A DNA stretch of 64,000 nt from Hymenolepis diminuta (Eukaryota; Platyhelminthes; Cestoda; Cyclophyllidea; Hymenolepididae). Of this stretch, positions 40,501-49,500 are shown piece by piece; the first letter of the stretch is position 1; every line of letters begins with the position of its first letter. The notes below the pieces were generated by a model that saw only the letters and a program-made list of their open reading frames with translations, was not told the origin of the DNA and searched no databases. Position numbers and translations under genes: made by a program. Where the stretch lies: positions 2,195,263 to 2,259,262 of the forward strand of contig CAADRB010000011.1 of NCBI GenBank assembly GCA_900708905.1, given 5' to 3'.

Positions 40501-43500
40501 ATCATCCACTATTTGAAAAACGGATGCATCATTTATTAAATAATCCATGGGAAAAATATACACAACTTGAGGCCTGGATGAAGCTCGCATTGTTCTTATA
40601 GTTCCATTTCGCGCTGAACTTTTTGCCTTGGATTTTACGAGACCTCCTCACGGTCTTTGCATTGATTTGAACATATACTGCAGTAACAATCCCTCGCCAT
40701 TTTTGCATTTTTCAGCTGACTATGTTGATAAGTAAGCTACAAACGTTTTAGCAGATTGGCTTGTAAAGAACAAAAAGGCATGGTGAAATGTAAGATTGTA
40801 TTCTTGGAATAACATTTGTAATGGCAATCAACATATGTGAGGAAATTGCGTTTGACATATAATAAGGGAATGTCATTTTATTATAGATGCTAAAGACCGG
40901 ATTTCTGTCAAAAGTAGCAGGTAAAAATTATTGCATCTGGTTTTGATCAAGTCACAACCGACAAATTTTTTTCCTTTTAATAATTCAGAACTGATATGTT
41001 TACGAAATATAAAAGCATATCAAATTTCTTCAATTCTAAGATTTCTTTTTTTCTAGTATTTTAACAATTTTAATGTAATTTTTTAAAATTTTAACTCATG
41101 CAACAACTATTTATTGTCTTGAATTGTTTTTGAATTATATTGTATTGAATTGTATCAATGTTTTTTTAACCGAAAAATATAATTTTTAGGAAAAGTTGCG
41201 GATTCGGCCGCATGAAAAATCAAAACTAGAAATGTTAATATAACTAGTTGGAAAAGCTGTAGAGTTGTAGACTTGTTATTGTCAGTAAGTACTTGAGTGC
41301 ATTTTATTTTGGTGAACGTTCTTCAATCTAAAACCGTTCATATTCTAGAAATTTCTTACCTCAGTTTTTATACATAGACACAGGAGAGTGATGAAAACAT
41401 GAAATAAATTTATCTCCATTAAATTAATAATAATCCATTCATAGTCTTGTCGAAGGTGCCACAATGCCAAAATAGGCGCCACTAAGCGACAGACCAACGT
41501 TCATCAAAAGGTTCTTTGTTAAATAATGGTTGGAATAAATGGTGGCCTTTCATTAGAATTAAAAGTTGTCAATCTATATAGGAAAGAATAGATAATAGAT
41601 AATATTTATTTTCGCTTCAAATTTGAATAAAAGTTAAAATCCTGAAGTTATATCCAAAATATGTGTAGGGGAATTATTTTTCTGATAATGATATACCTGT
41701 ATCCTTTGCTTACTCTATTTTTCGGATTTATGGAACAGTGTGGGGGTAAAGTAATGACGTTGTCCTAGTACTCTGTCGGTTTATTCGATATGACAAATAT
41801 ATACAAGTTTCAATTCTCTATCGGTTATGATCTTATGGGAAAGTTCAAAATCTCCACACAATATACACACATATATATATACTTTTTTTACTTAAAATGC
41901 CAGTTACTAAAGTCACCTATGTCCAAAGCTATTTATAAATATAGGGACAGTGTATATATAACTTTCTTGCCATAAAGAAATAAACTTGTTTCAAAGAGCT
42001 CAGTATAAACAGTGCCGGGATGATTTAAAGTATATAAATAGGGAGAGCAAAGTGAAATATTTCATGTTTTATATCAAACAGATTTTATGGATCTTCTACA
42101 GACACGAAAACTCTAAATTTAGCTCTCATTGAATAGCAGTGAGCTTGCAATTGACTCATATAGAAATCAAAAGTACTAAACACGTAAGCACACCATGCAA
42201 ATATAGATTCATTTATGTGATTAATAAGATGAATCAATATCAGAATGTTACTGCTGACGTACTGAAAAAGGTTCGTTGACTCGAAAGTCTCTAGAACAAA
42301 ATGTATGTATGGAGAAATGCTGACTTCAATTTAAGTGACTTCAGTGTCTTTGCGTCTCCCGTCTAGTCAAAACGCCACTGATAAAAACACTGTTCTTCAG
42401 CAGGACTGGGAATTTGTATTTTGAGATTGGTATTGTGAGTCCTTGTATTACTACTAAGAAAAACGCACATATTAACCAGATATTGATTATCTCCTTTTTT
42501 GTTTCTATGCATTTAAATAATTAAAATCAGAAAAATGCGTTATATTTAGTAATATATGTAGATAATAATTTCGGGTACATCGGTGAATGAAAAAAAGAAT
42601 GCAATTGAAACAGATGAATCGGATGGAATATAACCATCAAGGATTAAATAACAGTCATTAGAAAGTTCTCCAATAATTAGCAAAGCCTACTTTAGTGCAA
42701 CCAGAATAATTTAAAATCACTGAATGAGCACGGATTTATTTAAGTTGTTAGTGTTATTATGCTAATAAGAAACTACCCCGAAATGCAAATGGCTTGACTA
42801 AGATCTATCAACAACGACATCTTGCCAACCAAATTGTTATTTTTTTCTGTTTTAACTATAAAATATATATAAATCAAGCGATTCTAGTTATGTAAATTTA
42901 TTGGCCACGTTTAAATTGTTTCTCAGATCAGATACACCAGAATGAAAAGCATGTTATATTTATAAAATATTTTCCAATTTTCTTTGTAAGGTAAAATTGA
43001 AGAATTGTGATTGTATCTAAATAAGTTTTTTCAAGCCCATGGCAGATCTTGTTATTTTAGGCTATTTTGACATCACTTTAATTGTAATCAGCTTGTGAAT
43101 TATTAATAATTACTAACAGGACAAGTCCTCTTTCTTGTATCCAAAAGCCATTATTGTTCACCCGATTACCTTTCCATACAATTGTCTTGTTTATTATGGC
43201 AGGTCTATTACAGCCAAAGGCAAAATTAGAAGTTACATTTCAGCCTCTAAGTACTGCCCGGTTCGTTAATTGGAAATGTCATATAATGACTGCTGCTGTA
43301 TTAAGTCCATTGTTTTACACTTGAGCTGCCAATTCGTTATTAATTTTGTTATTGGGTGATTTTTTCCTAATGTGTCATTTTAAAATATGCTAAACGCAAA
43401 AGAAAAACAATTATTGCTAAATTAAATAATAAATGCTGACAATAATTTTTAAAGGTCAAAAGATCTGGTTATTTTGTTATAACATGCGAGCTTATCAAGC

Positions 43501-46500
43501 CAGAGGTCACGCTACTGAAATCATTCTATCCACATGCAGGATGCGTAAGGTATTTGGGGACATTTATATTTTTGTATCTTAAACTGACACGATAATAATT
43601 CGTGTATTTTTTATATCAGAAGATCTCATGCCAGATACCACTATAACTAATGAAATAAAAAGCCAAGCTGTAGTGGTGTCTATAAAAGCGAAAAACTGCA
43701 ATTTAGATATTGTCGAATTTCTAAAAGTTGCAGATTTTTCAATTGTAAAGTTAGAAAGGAGCTGCTGAATGAAAACTATGGAAATGAATTGGTCACCACG
43801 AAGATGGGAAAACAGGAGCATTATCAACACTTTGCTGACTCACTCACTCAGAACATCTTCCCACAAACTAAGCAAAGTGTTGATAATGGCATTATGGACG
43901 AAAATCATGGGAAACCAATGTGCGACATCCTGCCAAAGATTGCCACGTATCTGAAGGAATAACAATATATATAATGAATGTTGTTCATCAAGACCTCGGA
44001 TACAAATCATACGTTCTTAGGCGAGGTCGTCAGTTTATGTGTACAAAACAACTCAAAAGAATCGTTCAATATGTGTAAAAGGACTCTTAAAGAAAGTGAA
44101 GCACCCAGAAGAACAGGAGTGCTTTTAGTTTTTCTCCGATCAAAGAAATTTCAACCAGTGAACCGAGGAAATGATAGGTGACATGTGGGGATGGAACCCA
44201 GTGACGTTCCAACTGTTATGCATACGCACGAAGTTTCCACCAACAGTGATGGTTTTCAGTGTTGTTAACAGTGAGGGTGGAGCACATCCTGACTCCTCAA
44301 TTTTCTCCACAGGGCCTTAGAGTCAATGAAGATACAGATGCCCATTTGGAGACTCTTCAAACCATTTTCGTTAAGCCGCCTTGGATAGACAGCGTATCCA
44401 ATGGAAGAAGACTCCCACCCCCATGTTTTCCAACAAGATTCGGCTCCATCTCATAAAGCTCTCAAAACCCAGGATTGGGTGGATGGCCGAGAATTTTCAT
44501 CATCTCACAGCAAACTTATGGCCACCTCTCAACTCGCCAGACCTTAAATCTTTGGATTATTAATTGTGGGGCAGGACGGGCCGTGGTTAATAAGCAACCC
44601 CATAACACTATATCCCTCTCTCTGATGGAAGTAATAGCCCGAGGAATGGAGGACATCATTAAAGACCACCTGCTGAAATTTTGCAGTCAGTCGCTTTTGA
44701 ACTCGAATTTAATTGCCGAAGGAGTTAATATAGAATAAAATCTAGGTTAATTTAGGTTTTGCTACAGGTTGTAAGTTTCAGTCCCTAACAATTTCATACT
44801 CTGTTCTTCTAAAAGTGTGTAAGGTATCCTCAGATGCCCTACACATCTTGTGCTAAAACAGTTAATTTGGGAATTATAGAAAATGAATATTTTAGAATAT
44901 CCTTCTTCTGTCCAATGCGAGTTATGAAAACTTGCCTTTTATCTATACAATAGAAAGCTTTCGCGCCTTAACTTTGCTCATTAAAATTTCTAAAATAGCG
45001 CATGTGTTATTTATAAATTATGCACATAATTTATATAATAATGATCATATCACAATACGTGACTTTTGTACGCTTTCATCCCAAACGTCTATGGAAACAG
45101 ACCAAAATGTTGCTTAGATAGCGTGATTAACTTTTCCAGAAAATGATATTCTGGTATGAAAGTACTTATAATAATTCCAATGTTCATTTAGGCTCACTTG
45201 ACCAGTGTGGTTGGCCATTCTACTCACCGGATATGTGCCGATGGGCATCGAGCTTGTGACCCTTGCCATAGTAGATGAACATGGTGACCAACGCGCTACC
45301 GTTTCATAAATAAATATAATTTTAGAGCTTGATACACCAAAATTTAATATTCTATAAGAACTTGTACTTAAAGTATTGTTGCAGACAACATTTTAGTCAA
45401 TCTATTGCAAACATGTTGAAAAAATTCGTAAAAGTTTCTTTTTCTGTTGAAACGAACAATTTGAAACGTATCGGGATGGGGTTACGGAAGTGGAACTTCG
45501 TTGCGAAGTCATTTATGTGAAGAGTATTAAAATTTGCCTAGCCAATTTGACTCGTTTTTTAGGATAACTTGAAAAGAATTACTTTTCAGTAGTGTCCTGT
45601 TTAAAAATTTTCTGTCAGATAGAGTATTAGCAATAACCCAAAAAATGTACGGCAGTAAATAGTTATAGAATGTAGCTGATGAGTACATCCATTTTTGAAT
45701 GCCATTTTGAGAATGGTTTTTAAATGACGTAAGTGGTTCCATTGAAAAGAATAAGTTTGAAATTTGGTTGAATATTCATCATTACTTTCTCTTAGATACA
45801 GGATTATTTGTTCGCATGATCCACTCCAATTTCTCATCAAAGTTGAGTTTATTTCATATGAAACTAAAATGTGTAGTGTTTTGTTCCAAATATCTCAGCG
45901 ATTTTCCATCTTCTCTCGTCTTTATTGAAAACTAAATACGACTCTGTTAATGATACAGATCAGAACAAAGGCTGGTTTTTTCTTTTAAGTGAGCTATTTT
46001 AATCCATTTAATTATAATAATATGAACACAAGTTTTAACTGTTCATTATTTATTATAAATATTGAATCAGTTTATTATTACAAAGTTAATTTAAATAATG
46101 AGAATTATTCAACATTTTTTTATAGGAAATAAATCCCTCAACACATCTTGTACAGAAATCGTAATTTTATTAATTTATTAATATGCTTTTGGCAGTTGGG
46201 AAAAATTTAAACTACTTAATAATATCGAGCATATCAATATGATTAACAGGAAACGATTGTAAGTAATGAAGAAAGAACATCAAGAGATATTATTTGAATT
46301 CTAAGCGCATTGATTTGTTCATAAACTCATATTAATAATTTTCTGGCATTACAATTTCACGATTTCACTAGTAGGTTCATGAGTGAGATTACATCCACAA
46401 TATTCATACCTCGTAAGCCAGTTGGTTTAACTCCACCTCAACATGTTTGCATATTCCAAAGTAGATGGATAAGACTAGCAAAGACATGTTAGATAAACAC

Positions 46501-49500
46501 ACTTTACTGTGCACATTGGATATTATGTACAAATATTATTATTCATAGTTTTCCAAAAAGAATTATAAATTTTAATTGTGGAAAGCAACTAACCTCGAAT
46601 AACAGTATTTTCATCATGAGCTAAAAGAGGGGGGATCATAAAGACACATAGAGCAACCTCAAGGTATTAAGCAATCTTACCTCATTCGATTTTTGGACAT
46701 TATATGATATTTATTTTTCTCTATTAATGGGAAAGCTAAAGCACTTTTACGATTTTTAATCAGAGGAAAGTGCCTAAATATTGAACGTTAATGGATGAAA
46801 CGAAGTGAGACTGAGTAACATTGAATCGAGTAGTCATACCACAGAGATTTTTACTTTATTTGAATTCCGAATACATTGGACTGCCCACTGTAATTGGTCT
46901 TAGAAAGAGTTCATATCAGCCAGGTTCACATCAGTTGGTTTAGTCGAGTTCTTGGACGGGTCATCTCAGTAGATTAGTCTCCTTGTATAGCTAAAGGCAA
47001 TCCGCCAATGCAAGTTATACGCTTTAATAAGGAAAAATGCTCTTTAAATATATATCAAACATTAAATAGATGGCTCAAGTCTCAAAAGAACTGAATTACA
47101 AAATGTCCAAATATTTGACTACTATAAAAAAGGTGAGTCACAAGTCCGAGCACTAAGCATAAACACAATTACGAGGTGAATGCAATCTCCGCAGTTAGAG
47201 AATAAATACAAATATTTCGACATTGTACTGATTCCTTAACCGACATCACGTTGATCTGCTTATTAAGCAATCCTTCGAAATTCCTATTTTCGGACAAAAA
47301 CGCACTAATTAACCGTTTTTATTATCCTATTATTATTATTACGGGTTTTAATTATGAGATAGCATCTGAACGTGCTAAATGACAAAGTAGACCAGTGAGG
47401 AATGAAACGGGGAGTCAACCAGGCGTATATAGTGAATTTAGGATATGAAGGGTTTTAGATCATTTAAATTCCGATACCATTTAGATCTACATTTTCTCAA
47501 AAGGGATATAATTCATTTTGGAATATCCAAATGTCTCAATTTACAATAATTTTCTATGGTTTTCTGGTAGTGTTAATGTCCGCAATATCCCGATCTTATT
47601 AACGTTTAATGGTTGACTACGGTACTTTCATTAATCTACATTTCCTTACGAGCATAAGCAAGTAGCTGAGAGTGACAAGAGCTTTTTGACTGATAATTAT
47701 ATTTTTGCAGTTTAATTTAATTAATTAGGATCCCTCCTCGTAGTATTGCAAATAATACCTACAGACTAAAGTTCAATTTATAATCATCAGTTCAACAATT
47801 AAAAAATTTAAAACGCGAATTTTCAGGACATATTGGTGTATGTCTTGAGAATTGAACAAAATGGTTCATTATGATGGCCCCTTGAAGTCTCCAAAACCTC
47901 AGAAATAACATAGCAATCTTGCAAGTCTGACTTCTAAATTTAAAACAAATCAAATAAAAAAATACCATTTAAAAATCACCGTTGTTGTAGGGTTGCTATT
48001 TTTTTGTTTGAAAGAAAGCTTACTTAGTTTCGAAAGGCCCCGGTTACCTTTTTAAATAAATTGTCATTTGCATTATTATTTTTTTAATGATATTTTACTG
48101 TCATCTGTAAATATAATTGCATCTGGAATAGTAACGTCGTTTCCTAACGGTAAAACAAGTGACCAAAAAATTACACATTTTTAATTTTCACTTTGTGTAA
48201 ATATGTGCAATTTTCCAACAGAAAAGGAAAACACTTGCGGTAGATAATCTTGATTTATTTTCCTAACAAAAGTAATTAGCATTCAAATGTACAAAGGGCA
48301 GCAAAATCAAACTGCTAAAGGTTTTTGGAAAAGTCTTGTATCTTATGATGGGAATGAAACAGCCCTCAGACGTAATCTTTCCATGCCTGTTACCGTTTTC
48401 AATCGGTAGAGCTACTTATAGAAACCCAACCGGTCTAGGTTACGAGATATCCTTTATATAAATAATGATCTTCCTAAGAGTCAACAGAAAGCACCGGCCT
48501 TCTGCAAACCAGAAAACCAAAATTTACATGAGACAATTGGTATATTGGACCCCAGTCAGAAACGGAAGGAAAAGCAAGAAGGATTTTAAAATGGAAACGC
48601 ACAGAAAGCGTCAAAGCGAAGGGAGTAAAAACTTAGTTTTGACAAAGGGGCGGAGATGAATCGACTATAGTGCGTCCTTTGTTAGTTTGTTCAACAAAAA
48701 TTAAAAATTTCAAATGAAAGTCAGAACAGCATGTTACCATATACATCCGAGAGAACTTTTAAAACGCATGTAGAAAATAAAGCCTTTGCGAATGTTACAT
48801 TTCAACTGGATGCTTTTCATTTCCTTAAGCGGTGAGATCCTGAACCATTGGCGTGTTTTTGCAAGAGTGATTTTAGCTTTGAAGTCATCAACGCAGAACT
48901 AAGAAATCTTGCCAAGCCATTACTCTTCCAAGCTTGATAGGAAGAAAAATGGGCGACAAAATACCTGTATTAGGAAAGAACAGTGAAAATACTATAGTCT
49001 CGTAACCAACATCCTTAAATAGCTACTAAATTGCACAGCAGAATTCAAAAGCAAGAGTAGGACAACAGGGAAGATTGATGAACGCTTTATAAGACAATGT
49101 TTAAATCAAGAATAAGACGGTGAGCCTCCATGAGCAATCCCAGTGTTATGCTTTGATACTGTTGGTAACAAAGAAAGAGATCTTTATATATACGACCTAT
49201 ATAATATCTCTAATGAGTTCTCTTTTAATTAAAAGACGGGGTGGTTAAATTATTACACTTTTATTACATAACTCTCGGACTTAAAGTCGGATTAGAAAAA
49301 TTGAGCAGAAGCCCCTATAGATTATCTTTAAGGAAGATCAATGTAACATACTTAAAATATAGTAAGAAATAATAAGAGCTTCCATACAATAATCTGAGTT
49401 TAGAGATCTACTAGAATCGAAATAAATCTTCAAATTCAATAGATCGAATCGTTTCGAAAGCGATATGTTTATTGTCCGTCCACGTCAATAAGCTGATCAT

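Noticed and set aside
45640..45840. Pair of overlapping minus-strand frames
   Set aside because: Different frames of one AT-rich stretch, with no family and no link to the nearby mariner fossil, which lies on the other strand.
48465..48659. Basic open frame possibly from the 3' end of a LINE reverse transcriptase
   Set aside because: A shifted frame gives a faint echo of a KRKRGRP-type ending, but the match is too weak and too broken to call an element.
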